A stretch of 64,000 nucleotides of DNA, from positions 1-64,000 of the forward strand of contig JAJPJX010000109.1 of assembly GCA_021324015.1 (NCBI GenBank), written 5' to 3'. This DNA comes from Solibacteraceae bacterium (GTDB lineage: Bacteria; Acidobacteriota; Terriglobia; Bryobacterales; Bryobacteraceae). A program made the translations under genes and the position numbers. Every line of letters begins with the position of its first letter. The first letter of the stretch is position 1. This document shows, one piece after another, positions 1 through 8,482 of the stretch. The notes under the pieces were generated by a model. That model searched no databases and was not told the DNA's origin. It worked only from the letters and a program-made list of their open reading frames with translations.

Positions 1-1256
1 GCCAGGTCCGAGCTCAGGAAAGCATAGTCGGCGTCAAAGACATGCATGAAATTGCGGCTGTTCCAGACCGCATCCTGAATCAGGCGGCGCGTCTCCTCTG
101 TCATGGAGATCGCCAACTCCGGCGTGTACGAGGGGAACAGACGGCGATCTTTGACCGTGTTCAGTAACCGGTCGAAGCGCAGCCATTCCGTGACAAATTC
201 GTCCAGGGCCTGGTGTGCCTTCTTGTCCTGGAGCAAGCGGCGCGCGGCCGTGGTGATTTGTTCCGTGCTCTGCAGGCGCCCTTTCGCCGCCGCCTCCAGG
301 AGTGCATCGTCCGGCATGCTATCCCACAGCAGATAGGAGAGCCGGCTGGCGGTCTCGTATTGGCGCCACTTCGGATCGGCGGTGTTTTCGATGCGGAAGA
401 GGAACTTGGGCGATTGCAGCATGGCCTCGACCACCAATTGCGCGCCCACCGAGAAACGCCCAGCGCGTTTGGCTTCCGCGCGGAAGAGTTCGGAGTAGCG
501 GGCCAATTCCTCGTCCGTCAAGGGGCGGCGGAAGGCGTGTAAGCCGAAGGCCCGCACAAACCTGGCGCGGCAATCCGCGTCACCGGCGGAGCGCGGCGTG
601 CAGCCTAACAGCGGGCTTTTGTCACCCATGCGGAAAGCGTTTCGGGCCAGTTTCTCGGCCGCCGCGCTATACGATTCTTCCAGCAGCGGGGGGATGCCCT
701 GCGCCTCCACCTGGTTCTTGAAGCCGTTGACAAAGTCCTCCTGCGGGAACTGATCCGCCGGATTGGTCTGGTCGCCCAGGAGGTCCCGCACCGTGTGGTT
801 GTACTGGCTGTGGGTCAGCCGGCGCAGCAGCACCGGTGGAGCGGGCGACGCACTCGCGGTGGTCTCCATTTTGAGGTCCGCGGGCGAGAGCTTCACCAGT
901 CGGTCCACCCAGGCTCGCAGCACCGCTTCTTCGTCGCTGCCCGGCAAGATCAGTTTGCCTCCGGTGTGCTTGATGCGCGCCGTGGGCTTGTTCAGCAGCA
1001 GCGACTGCTCCGGGTGGTCGCGGTCCACGAGCACCGCCAGACCCTTGCCGAAGTCCTCGATGGTCTGCCGCGAGGCTCCGGGCTCGGGGAAGTGCAGGCG
1101 AGTGCCCGAGGCGATGCCGTTCTCGTTGTGGCAGCCACGGCAGTGATGCTTCTCAAGCACGGGGTAGAGAGTGTCCGCAAATGACGGATCCGCCGCGGAA
1201 ACGACCGCAGCGCCCGCAAACCAGATGCCGGCCAGCAGCGCAAACCGATAACCCAA
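1..1256 (-). CDS. PSCyt/PSD-type cytochrome (DUF1587/1595/1592), 3' end outside window
   Basis: Exported multidomain cytochrome of the Planctomycetes/Solibacter type. I place the start at a TTG (1254-1256) because a clear Shine-Dalgarno GGAGGGG lies about 6 bases upstream and the frame then opens with a signal peptide (about residues 1-22). A c-type haem motif CRGCH follows at residues 39-43. Next comes a DUF1587-like stretch (RRLTHSQYNHTVRDLLG), a DUF1595-like helix region and a DUF1592-like part (RRPLTDEELARY, then QSPKFLFRIE). The expected C-terminal DUF1588/DUF1585 domains would lie beyond base 1. The frame has no ATG near its 5' end, so ATG-only gene finders would miss it. Substrate is unknown; the family is thought to be periplasmic redox/polymer-related. 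It lies 43 bp downstream of a MauE-thioredoxin fusion and is probably cotranscribed with it. Confidence 0.85.
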   Translation of the reverse strand, partial: MGYRFALLAGIWFAGAAVVSAADPSFADTLYPVLEKHHCRGCHNENGIASGTRLHFPEPGASRQTIEDFGKGLAVLVDRDHPEQSLLLNKPTARIKHTGGKLILPGSDEEAVLRAWVDRLVKLSPADLKMETTASASPAPPVLLRRLTHSQYNHTVRDLLGDQTNPADQFPQEDFVNGFKNQVEAQGIPPLLEESYSAAAEKLARNAFRMGDKSPLLGCTPRSAGDADCRARFVRAFGLHAFRRPLTDEELARYSELFRAEAKRAGRFSVGAQLVVEAMLQSPKFLFRIENTADPKWRQYETASRLSYLLWDSMPDDALLEAAAKGRLQSTEQITTAARRLLQDKKAHQALDEFVTEWLRFDRLLNTVKDRRLFPSYTPELAISMTEETRRLIQDAVWNSRNFMHVFDADYAFLSSDL

Positions 1257-1299
1257 AATTGACCCCTCCGGGACAGAGTGCACCTGCCCCCCCTTGTGA

Positions 1300-2223
1300 T
1301 TAATACACAAAACCCAGCTTCTTCAGCGTGGCGCCAGGCTCCTCGCCGTCGAACTGCGTCAGCGCCATCTTCTCACGGCCGTTCTCCAGCGCCACACCTG
1401 CCGGCGCGCTCACGAACGGAAACACCTTCTTCAAGACCTGCACATCGGGGGAGATCACGCCCTTCAACCCCGTATCCTGCATGAAACCCGGCGCGAAGCG
1501 CGCCTGCTCGATGGGCACCGCTACCAGTTTAGTGTCCCCCCAGTTGAGTTTCGCCATGCGCTTGCCGGCATCCAGGCAGTGCAGGCACTCCGGGTCGAAG
1601 TAATAGATGAAAATCTTTCCGTACTGCAAGGAGTACGGCTTGCCGTCCACGGTGACGTAGTCCGGAGCCTTTACACCGGTCTGCCGCGTCACTTCCACGC
1701 CGTAAGACACCAGTGCGAAGACCACCACGGCTCCCAGCACCAGGGCGGCGCTGCGCAGGCTATGGGAACGCCTCGCCCAGATACCCGCCACCACCGCCAG
1801 CACCAGCATGATGGCGTCTCCAACGAAAAACCCGGGGCCGACCAAACGCTTAACCCAAGGGAAGCAACTGCACTCCGCGCCACGCAGGGCGTTGTAGTTG
1901 ATGGCGAAGTACACGAGGAAGGCCAGCAGGAGCAGGCTGCCCAGCCAGGCGCCCCAGCGGCGGAACCGAGGGACCAGCAGCAGCACGCCGGTGAAGGTCT
2001 CGGCGATTCCGAAAAAGATGGCGGACGGGAGGCTGAGCGTCTCCGGAATGCGCACCTGCGCCATGCGCACTGCCGCGCCTGGAGCATCGGTAATCTTCCA
2101 GAGCCCGGAAATCAGAAACGCCAGCGAAATCAGGATGGCAGCCACCCAGCAGAGCGCGGTTTTCCAGCCGGGGAGATCAAGCGAAGCCAGCGCGCGTTCC
2201 GGCTGTGCCATACTGTGGTTCAT
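1300..2223 (-). CDS. MauE/DoxX-like membrane protein fused to a thioredoxin-like domain
   Basis: 307 residues. The N-terminal half has four to five hydrophobic segments (about 22-42, 66-84, 90-110, 130-150, 158-174) and the CSC motif at 118-120 seen in MauE-type proteins of the DoxX superfamily. The C-terminal half resembles a periplasmic thioredoxin fold with a C-x-x-C pair (CLHC, residues 213-216) after a beta-strand ending in YYFDPE. MauE proteins help mature disulfide-containing or cofactor-bearing periplasmic redox enzymes, so a role in delivering reducing or oxidising equivalents to exported cytochromes is plausible. An AAGGA sits 3 bases before the ATG. The neighbouring downstream gene encodes an exported cytochrome, which fits that inference. 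The exact substrate cannot be read from sequence. Confidence 0.75.
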   Translation of the reverse strand: MNHSMAQPERALASLDLPGWKTALCWVAAILISLAFLISGLWKITDAPGAAVRMAQVRIPETLSLPSAIFFGIAETFTGVLLLVPRFRRWGAWLGSLLLLAFLVYFAINYNALRGAECSCFPWVKRLVGPGFFVGDAIMLVLAVVAGIWARRSHSLRSAALVLGAVVVFALVSYGVEVTRQTGVKAPDYVTVDGKPYSLQYGKIFIYYFDPECLHCLDAGKRMAKLNWGDTKLVAVPIEQARFAPGFMQDTGLKGVISPDVQVLKKVFPFVSAPAGVALENGREKMALTQFDGEEPGATLKKLGFVY

Positions 2224-2301
2224 GGTCCTTATTTTATCCCCTCCGCCGGACGGTGCGGGCCAGCCGTCCGTGGACCAGCGGCCTCCTGCCCGGCACCAGG
2301 A

Positions 2302-2805
2302 ATGATCCTCTCCGCCCTGCTTCTGCTACTTGCCGCGGCCCCCCGCGTGGAACTGGTGGACGAAGTCTTCGAGATTCCCGCCGCGGAATGGCGCTATTTC
2401 GAGATCAGCCTGAAGCAGCAGCCAGTTACCGTAGGCTGCGATTACGAAGTGCAATCCCGCGGCGCGCAGGTGCGGGTCGCGCTGCTCACGCGCGCCGACA
2501 TGATCCGCATGCGCCAGGGCGATCTCTACGGCGTAGTGGCTTCCACGGGCTTCGGTTCCACGGGCAGCGCGCGTTTTCCCGTGCACCTGCCGGGCCAATA
2601 TGCTCTGATCGTGGACAATCGCGCGCCCGCCCCCCGGCCCGCGAAGGTACACCTGCGCGTTTACCTGGATTTCTCTCGGGCGATGCCGCAGATCGGAACG
2701 CTGCCGCCCCGGCGGCAGTTGGCCGTCATCCTCATCAGCTTCGTAGTCTTCTTCGGGATTGTCTTGTGGTCCGGCCGCAAACTGCTGCGTGCGGTCAGGC
2801 GCTGA
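2302..2805 (+). CDS. Exported hypothetical protein with C-terminal membrane anchor
   Basis: 167 residues starting at the ATG preceded by CCAGGA. It begins with a short hydrophobic signal ([13 protein letters not shown]) and ends with a single transmembrane helix (about residues 139-158) and a basic tail. This gives a type I-like topology with a beta-rich, probably extracytoplasmic, domain of about 125 residues containing GQYALIVDN. That pattern resembles small emp24/GOLD-like or PPC-like jelly-roll domains, but I do not recognise a family with certainty. It is divergent from the MauE-thioredoxin gene (78 bp between starts) and its last 11 bases overlap the 3' end of hemL on the other strand. 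Coding potential is supported by uninterrupted frame and clear signal and TM segments. Confidence 0.65.
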   Translation: MILSALLLLLAAAPRVELVDEVFEIPAAEWRYFEISLKQQPVTVGCDYEVQSRGAQVRVALLTRADMIRMRQGDLYGVVASTGFGSTGSARFPVHLPGQYALIVDNRAPAPRPAKVHLRVYLDFSRAMPQIGTLPPRRQLAVILISFVVFFGIVLWSGRKLLRAVRR

Positions 2806-4075
2806 ACGCCTCGCGCGCGGCATCCACGGTGCGGCGGATGTCTTCTTCGGTGTGCGCTGCCGACAGAAAAGCCGCCTCGAATTGAGAAGGCGGCAGGTAA
2901 ATGCCGCGCTCCAGCATCTTGCGGAAGAACCTGCCAAAGCGCGCCGTGTCGGAACGCTTGGCTGACTCGTAATCCGTGACCGGTCCGCCGGTGAAGAAAA
3001 AGGTGAACATGGAACCGACCCGGTTCACGGTGATGTCCTTGGGCACCGCCGCCTGGAGGGCCGCACCGCGCTCCTCGAGTTGCGTGTAGATCTCCGGATG
3101 CGCCTTCAGGTGGCGCAGCATCGCCAACCCTGCCGCTACCGCCAGCGGATTTCCCGAAAGCGTTCCCGCCTGGTAAACCGGACCGGCGGGCGCCACCTTG
3201 CGCAGGATATCCGCCCGGCCGCCGTAGGCGCCCACCGGAAGGCCGCCTCCGATCACCTTGCCCAGGGTCGTGAGGTCCGGGCGGATGCCGTAGCGTTTCT
3301 GTGCTCCGCCGAACGCTACCCGAAACCCGGTCATCACTTCATCGAAGATCAGCAGGCTACCGTGCCGCGCAGTGATCTCGCGAAGCGCCTCCAGGAATCC
3401 GGGGGCCGGCGGCACGCAACCCATGTTGCCGACCACCGGCTCAACGATCACCGCCGCGATGCGTTCTCCGTGCGCGCGGAAGGCCGCATCCACGGCATCC
3501 ACGGAGTTGAACGGCAGCGCGATGGTGGTATCCGAAAAGCTCTTTGGCACTCCCTGCGTATCGGGGATTCCCAGCGTGGCGATACCCGAGCCGGCCTTCA
3601 CCAGCGGCGAATCCACGTGCCCGTGATAGCAGCCCTCGAATTTCACGGCGAGGTCCCGCCCGGTAAAACCCCGCGCCAGCCGGATGGCCGCCATGGTGGC
3701 TTCGGTGCCGGAGTTCACCAGGCGCACCATCTCCACCGAGGGCAGCGCGTCGCAGATCGCCTCGGCCAGTTCGACTTCCTGCTCGGTGGGCGCGCCGAAG
3801 CTGGTGCCGATTTCGAGCGCTCCGGCTAGCGCCCGGAGGATATCCGGATGCCGGTGTCCCAGCAGCAGAGGCCCCCAGGAGCCTACGTAGTCGACGTATT
3901 CGTTGCCGTCGATGTCCCAGATTCGCGAGCCGTTGCCGCGAGAGATGAACGGCGGGTTCCCGCCTACGCTGCGGTAAGCACGCACCGGCGAATTGACGCC
4001 GCCAGGAATCAATTTCTGCGCTTTCTCAAAAATCGCTTCGGATTTGACGTGGTTCATGATGAGGGACCGGCGCAC
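2795..4075 (-). CDS. hemL: Glutamate-1-semialdehyde 2,1-aminomutase
   Basis: PLP-dependent enzyme converting glutamate-1-semialdehyde to 5-aminolevulinate in the C5 tetrapyrrole pathway, cytoplasmic. At 426 residues it has normal family length. Visible signatures are the N-terminal [14 protein letters not shown], the LVNSGTEA phosphate-binding stretch near 119-126, [10 protein letters not shown] (243-252) and the PLP-binding lysine in [10 protein letters not shown] (Lys273). Start choice: a GTG at 4075 lies 13 bases after a GGAGG embedded in the end of the upstream reductase gene; an ATG at 4057 lacks any Shine-Dalgarno, so the GTG is preferred, but the first six residues could be absent. It follows the flavoprotein gene by 9 bp on the same strand, suggesting cotranscription of haem and isoprenoid-linked functions. 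Confidence 0.95.
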   Translation of the reverse strand: MRRSLIMNHVKSEAIFEKAQKLIPGGVNSPVRAYRSVGGNPPFISRGNGSRIWDIDGNEYVDYVGSWGPLLLGHRHPDILRALAGALEIGTSFGAPTEQEVELAEAICDALPSVEMVRLVNSGTEATMAAIRLARGFTGRDLAVKFEGCYHGHVDSPLVKAGSGIATLGIPDTQGVPKSFSDTTIALPFNSVDAVDAAFRAHGERIAAVIVEPVVGNMGCVPPAPGFLEALREITARHGSLLIFDEVMTGFRVAFGGAQKRYGIRPDLTTLGKVIGGGLPVGAYGGRADILRKVAPAGPVYQAGTLSGNPLAVAAGLAMLRHLKAHPEIYTQLEERGAALQAAVPKDITVNRVGSMFTFFFTGGPVTDYESAKRSDTARFGRFFRKMLERGIYLPPSQFEAAFLSAAHTEEDIRRTVDAAREAFSA

Positions 4076-4084
4076 CGCCGGCTG

Positions 4085-5266
4085 TTATCCTCCGACCTTA
4101 CCCGGCACCAGCCGTCCCAACCCCAGGTTCATGGCGATCTCGTACAGGCTGCCGTTGAGGTTGCGCATCAAGCGGCGTCTCAAACCCAAATAGGGTTGCG
4201 TGCCCGCGAACAGGTCCTGCATCACGGCACAGAAGCGCGGACTGCGGCGCGTGAACTGCACCATGCGCGCCGGCACCGTTCCGAACAGGAATCGCCCCAG
4301 GAAGACACGCTTCGCCAGGCGGGAACCGAATTCCAGGTCCACAGCGAAATCCCGCCGCAGCATCCGCCGGTAGGCTTGCACCTTCTCCGCGAAGCAACCT
4401 AACTCGGAGAGCAGGGCCTTGGCTGCGAGGTCCGCTGAGCGGATGGCGTAATACAGCCCTTCGCCCGTGATCGGATCCACCAGGCCGGCGGCGTCCCCCA
4501 CTGCCAGCCAGCCATCACCTGCGACGCGGTTGCACTTCCAGCCCGACGGTTCCAGCGACGGCAGCAAGTGGCTGTAGAACGGAGCGCCTTTCCACGCAAT
4601 GCCTTTCTCGGTCATATACGTTTCCAGGCGCTTGCGCAGGGAACCGGCGGGTTCCCCTTTGCCACAGATGCCGATCGAGAGATGTCCGCACCGCGGGAAC
4701 ACCCAGATGTAGCCTTCCAGCCGCGGAAGAAACTGGATGTCGATGCGCTCCTGATTTCCGGGAATGTAATAACCCAGGGCGGACATGGTGTCTTCCGGCC
4801 GCAACTGAGTGCCCACCTCCCGCAGGGGATTGCGCGCCCCGGTCGCCACCACGCAAAAATCGGCGTCCAGGATGCCCGTGCTGGTGCGCAATTTCCAGCC
4901 GCTGCCGGCGCGGTTCATCTCCAGGACGCGGGCCTTCTCGATCCAAGCGCCGGCGCGTTCCGCGCGCTGGAGCAGCATGCGGTTCAGGTCCAGGCGCGAG
5001 TAGATCAACAGCGGCTCCCGCAGGCGCAGGTTGACTTCGCCGGCCCGCGGCGCCGCCAGGACGCTCTCGGTGATCAGCTTCTTCGGCGTGTCGTTCTCGA
5101 TCAGGAAAGGGTATTGATGATAGGCCTTATAGGTGAGACCGCCGCCGCAGGGTTTCTCCCAGGCCAGCTTCTCATCGAAGACCACCGTGCGGATTCCTGC
5201 GGAAGCCAGTTCCGCGGCGGCGAACGCGCCCGCCGGGCCCCCTCCCAGCACAGCCACGCGCTTCAT
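4085..5266 (-). CDS. Geranylgeranyl reductase family FAD-dependent oxidoreductase
   Basis: 393 residues. It has an N-terminal Rossmann FAD motif VLGGGPAGAFAAAELA (GxGxxG at residues 8-13), the PCGGGLTYKA segment typical of the geranylgeranyl reductase/digeranylgeranylglycerophospholipid reductase group, and the second FAD motif VGDAAGLVDPITGEGLYYA. These enzymes saturate prenyl chains on lipids, quinones or chlorophyll precursors. No chlorophyll genes are seen, so reduction of a quinone or lipid isoprenoid is a better guess than chlorophyll. The start ATG overlaps the stop of an upstream lipoprotein gene (ATGA), and hemL follows 9 bp later, so the three genes are probably one transcript. Confidence 0.85.
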   Translation of the reverse strand: MKRVAVLGGGPAGAFAAAELASAGIRTVVFDEKLAWEKPCGGGLTYKAYHQYPFLIENDTPKKLITESVLAAPRAGEVNLRLREPLLIYSRLDLNRMLLQRAERAGAWIEKARVLEMNRAGSGWKLRTSTGILDADFCVVATGARNPLREVGTQLRPEDTMSALGYYIPGNQERIDIQFLPRLEGYIWVFPRCGHLSIGICGKGEPAGSLRKRLETYMTEKGIAWKGAPFYSHLLPSLEPSGWKCNRVAGDGWLAVGDAAGLVDPITGEGLYYAIRSADLAAKALLSELGCFAEKVQAYRRMLRRDFAVDLEFGSRLAKRVFLGRFLFGTVPARMVQFTRRSPRFCAVMQDLFAGTQPYLGLRRRLMRNLNGSLYEIAMNLGLGRLVPGKVGG

Positions 5267-5700
5267 TTCTTTTCCGGAGTGCCCGGCACCGAAGGATGGC
5301 CAGGGGGCAATTGCGTGCCCGAAGGCGCCGCGCTCCCGGGCATCGGCATATCGCCGGCCGCCCCGCCGTGCGGGCTCATGCCCCCTGCGCCATGCGGACT
5401 CTTGCCGGAGTCCGCGCGGCTCTTCACGACCCAGCGGTTGCCCTTCCGCTCCAGCGTGTAGCGCATCTCCATTCCCTGGCTGGGACTCGTCGCCCCCTTA
5501 GGCGCAAACGAGACAACCGCGTCCGCTTCGTTGTCCCGGAACATTACGGACGTGACTTCCACCTTCATCGAGGAGACATTCAGGTTCGTGCGGCCAGACA
5601 GGTAGTCCAGGACGCCTTGCCGGACGGCTTCCTTGCTGTCGATACCCCGATTGCAGCCAAGTGCCGCGAGGAGTGTCAGGAGAAGTGCGACATTTCTCAC
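5263..5700 (-). CDS. Putative lipoprotein with glycine/proline/histidine-rich tail
   Basis: 145 residues from a GTG start at 5700; the longer upstream extension has no signal-like features and is disregarded. The N-terminus RNVALLLTLLAALGC is a lipoprotein signal with the lipobox cysteine at residue 16. The middle (KVEVTSVMFRDNEADAVVSFAPKG...MRYTLERKGNRWVVKSRA) looks like an NTF2/DUF4878-like fold used by many small lipoproteins. The tail is low-complexity, rich in Gly, Pro, His and Met (PHG repeats), possibly metal-binding. It overlaps the start of the geranylgeranyl reductase-like gene by 4 bp (ATGA), indicating translational coupling. No Shine-Dalgarno is obvious before the GTG, so the start is uncertain. 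Confidence 0.65.
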   Translation of the reverse strand: MRNVALLLTLLAALGCNRGIDSKEAVRQGVLDYLSGRTNLNVSSMKVEVTSVMFRDNEADAVVSFAPKGATSPSQGMEMRYTLERKGNRWVVKSRADSGKSPHGAGGMSPHGGAAGDMPMPGSAAPSGTQLPPGHPSVPGTPEKK

Positions 5701-5808
5701 GTTACGATTATAACCATGGATCTTAACGCCTCGCCGGTCCAACGAAGGCCGCACAAACAAATGATGCCTGCCGGTTTTCCCGGAGAGCAGAATCCCGCCT
5801 GAGGGGCC

Positions 5809-8049
5809 ATGGAACGATTCCAGATCAACCGCCTCGTCCGCTGGGTCAATGGCGCGATCGCAATATGCCTGCTGTTGTTTCTTGTCGCGGCTTACCGCTA
5901 CGCCTGGCGTCCGCTGCCGCAGACTTCGGGCACGATCCGGGCGTTCATCCACGAGCGCGTGGAGGTGAGGCGCGACACCCTCGGGGTTCCGCACATCCGC
6001 GCATCGAGCGAGGAGGACGCTCTTTTTGCGCAGGGCTACGTGACCGCGCAGGACCGCCTATTCCAGATGGACAGCCTGCGCCGCCTGGCCGGCGGCACCC
6101 TCTCCGAAGTGGTCGGGCCGGCGGGCCTCTCCCTGGATGAGGACTCTCGCCGCCTGCGTCTGCGGCGGATTGCCGAGGCGGCCTATATTTCCATGGATCG
6201 CCGCGACCGGGCCGTCATGGCGGCGTACGCACGCGGCGTCAATGCCTTCCTCCAAACCCATCTCAACAGGCTGCCCCTGGAGTTCACCCTGCTGCGCTAC
6301 GACCCGCAGCCCTGGAGCGTAGTGGACTCGATCCTCATCGGGCTACACATGTTCCGGACCCTCACCTCATCCTGGCGCCTGGATCTGGAGAAGCGTAGCA
6401 TGCTGGCCGCCGGAGACGCTGCTAAAGTGAACTACCTGTTCTCGCCCCGCGCCGGCGGGGATGTGCAGCCGGGTTCCAACAACTGGGTGCTTTCCGGAGC
6501 CCACACCGCCTCGGGCAAGCCGCTGCTCTCCAACGACATGCATCTCGAGTGGTCTCTTCCCAGCGTGTGGTACATGGTGCATCTTCAGGCGCCTGGCCTG
6601 GATGTGGCGGGCGTCTCCCTGCCCGGCGTGCCCGCCGTGATCGTGGGTCACAACCAGCGGATCGCCTGGGGCGTCACCAACCTGGAATACGACGTCCAGG
6701 ATCTGTACCTGGAGCAACTCGACGATCGCACCGGCCGTTACCGCTTCCGCGGCCAGGTGGAGCAGGCGCGGGGTGAGCGGGAAATCATCCGCGTCAAGGG
6801 AACGAGCCCCACCGAATTGTTCACCTGGGTGACGCGCCACGGCCCGGTGCTGGTGGCCGAAGGCAAAGACCGCATGGCGCTCCGCTGGGCGGCCTCCGAA
6901 CCCGGCACCGTCGACTTCCCTTTCCTCGGGATCGACAAGGCTAGCAACTGGCAGGAGTTCACCGCAGCGCTCACGCGGTTCCGGGGCCCGGCTCAGAACT
7001 TCGTTTATGCCGACGTGGACGGCAACATCGGCTACCGCGCCGCGGGCAATCTACCCATCCGGCGCGGGTTTTCGGGCGATGTGCCGCTGGATGGCGCCTC
7101 CGGCAATTTTGAGTGGGACGGTTTCATTCCCTTCAACGATCTGCCTTCAGCATTTAACCCTCCATCCGGAATCCTGGTAACCGCCAACCAGAATGTCTTT
7201 CCGGCCCATTTTCCCTACCCGGCCTACGGGCGTTTCGCCGCGCCCTACCGCGCCCGGCAGATTCGCGATCTGCTGGCCTCGCGCCAAAACTGGCGAGCGG
7301 AGGACCTGCTAGCGGTCCAGAAAGACGTCTATTCGGGTTTCAGCCTTTTCCTGGCTCGCGCCCTGGTGGCCGCCTACGAACGGCGCAAGGCACACAATCC
7401 CTCGCTTGAAGAGGCCATCGCGCTGCTGCGCTCCTGGAACGGCCAGATGGAAAAGACACAGGCCGCTCCGCTGATCGTCACGCTCACCTACCAGCACTTG
7501 CGCCGGGCCGTCGCCGACAGCGCGGCTCCCGGCAAGGGATTGATCTACGACTACCCACTCAGCGCGTCCGTGATCGAAGAATTGCTGCGCACGCGCCCTT
7601 CCGGCTGGTTCACGGATTACGACCAAACACTGCTGCGCTGCCTTTCCGACGGCGTCGAGGAGGGCAAGCGCGTCTATGGACGCAAGGTGGCGCGCTGGCG
7701 CTGGGGCTCCTATCTGCTGCTGACCATCCGCAATCCGGTGCTGCACCAAATGCCCCTCATCGGGAGCTACTTCGATATCGGTCCGGTCCCCATGAGCGGA
7801 TCCACGACCTCGGTAAAGCAGACGACCACCCGTTTGGGGCCTTCCATGCGCATGGATGCCGACCTCGGCGACTGGGACCGGTCTCTGCTCAGCATTCCCA
7901 TCGGCCAGTCCGGCCAGATCCTCTCGCCGCACTACCGGGACGAATGGAGGCGCTACTACAACGGGGAAAGCTTTCCCATGCAGTATCGGAAGATCGATGC
8001 GAAAGACGTACTCGAGATGCTGCCGCAGCTAAGCCGTAAAAAGGAATGA
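5809..8049 (+). CDS. Penicillin acylase family N-terminal nucleophile hydrolase
   Basis: 746 residues, normal for S45 peptidase/penicillin amidase precursors. A signal anchor spans about residues 13-30. The alpha-domain signature VRRDTLGVPHIRA (53-65) and AQGYVTAQDRLFQMD are typical. The autocatalytic processing site is GSNNW, with the nucleophile serine at residue 223, which becomes the N-terminus of the beta chain after removal of the spacer peptide. NDMHLEWSLPSVWY and GVPAVIVGHNQRIAWGVTN are conserved beta-chain segments. Likely periplasmic, hydrolysing an amide such as an acyl-homoserine lactone, acylated amino acid or peptide; the substrate cannot be deduced. GAGGGG lies just before the ATG. 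Divergent from the lipoprotein gene on its left. Confidence 0.92.
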   Translation: MERFQINRLVRWVNGAIAICLLLFLVAAYRYAWRPLPQTSGTIRAFIHERVEVRRDTLGVPHIRASSEEDALFAQGYVTAQDRLFQMDSLRRLAGGTLSEVVGPAGLSLDEDSRRLRLRRIAEAAYISMDRRDRAVMAAYARGVNAFLQTHLNRLPLEFTLLRYDPQPWSVVDSILIGLHMFRTLTSSWRLDLEKRSMLAAGDAAKVNYLFSPRAGGDVQPGSNNWVLSGAHTASGKPLLSNDMHLEWSLPSVWYMVHLQAPGLDVAGVSLPGVPAVIVGHNQRIAWGVTNLEYDVQDLYLEQLDDRTGRYRFRGQVEQARGEREIIRVKGTSPTELFTWVTRHGPVLVAEGKDRMALRWAASEPGTVDFPFLGIDKASNWQEFTAALTRFRGPAQNFVYADVDGNIGYRAAGNLPIRRGFSGDVPLDGASGNFEWDGFIPFNDLPSAFNPPSGILVTANQNVFPAHFPYPAYGRFAAPYRARQIRDLLASRQNWRAEDLLAVQKDVYSGFSLFLARALVAAYERRKAHNPSLEEAIALLRSWNGQMEKTQAAPLIVTLTYQHLRRAVADSAAPGKGLIYDYPLSASVIEELLRTRPSGWFTDYDQTLLRCLSDGVEEGKRVYGRKVARWRWGSYLLLTIRNPVLHQMPLIGSYFDIGPVPMSGSTTSVKQTTTRLGPSMRMDADLGDWDRSLLSIPIGQSGQILSPHYRDEWRRYYNGESFPMQYRKIDAKDVLEMLPQLSRKKE

Positions 8050-8153
8050 AGAGCTTTTAATCTGATTTTCCGCAACAGAATGTGGAAAACCGCCGTCGAA
8101 GTTGATAGGTTGGAAGGTTGGTAGTCACTTTCGTCTAACGAGGAGAGAAGACC

Positions 8154-8375
8154 GTGCGTACATTGAAAGTCGTCATCCCGGCGGGCATTTTCACGATGGG
8201 TCTGCTGGTTTCCACAACCTCTCTTACTTTCGCCAAGCCCGAGTACTCCAAAAAAGAGAAGAAGCCCTGCACGCTCTGCCATGTGAAGGCGGGATCCAAG
8301 GACCTGAATGATACGGGCAAATACTACAAAGACCACAATCACTCGCTCGAAGGCGCCCCGGGCATGAAGAAGTAG
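8154..8375 (+). CDS. Small exported mono-haem cytochrome c-like protein
   Basis: 73 residues from a GTG with a good Shine-Dalgarno (GAGGAGAG, about 6 bases upstream). Signal peptide of about 27 residues ending TTSLTFA, then a single haem-binding motif CTLCH at 39-43 in a lysine-rich mature region of about 46 residues. No distal methionine-containing cytochrome domain fits in so short a protein apart from a Met near the C-terminus (GMKK). It may be a mini cytochrome or a metal-binding peptide. It lies between the acylase gene and the FAD oxidoreductase on the same strand, with about 100 bp on either side and no obvious partner. Confidence 0.8.
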   Translation: MRTLKVVIPAGIFTMGLLVSTTSLTFAKPEYSKKEKKPCTLCHVKAGSKDLNDTGKYYKDHNHSLEGAPGMKK

Positions 8376-8482
8376 CGCGGTCAAGTTTCCTTCAACCAAT
8401 CCAGTAGAGTGTGCCGCCGGTACCCGGCAGGGAGTGCTACACTTGCCGGGTTCACCCACGTCATGTGGAGCGAGGAGGGCCG

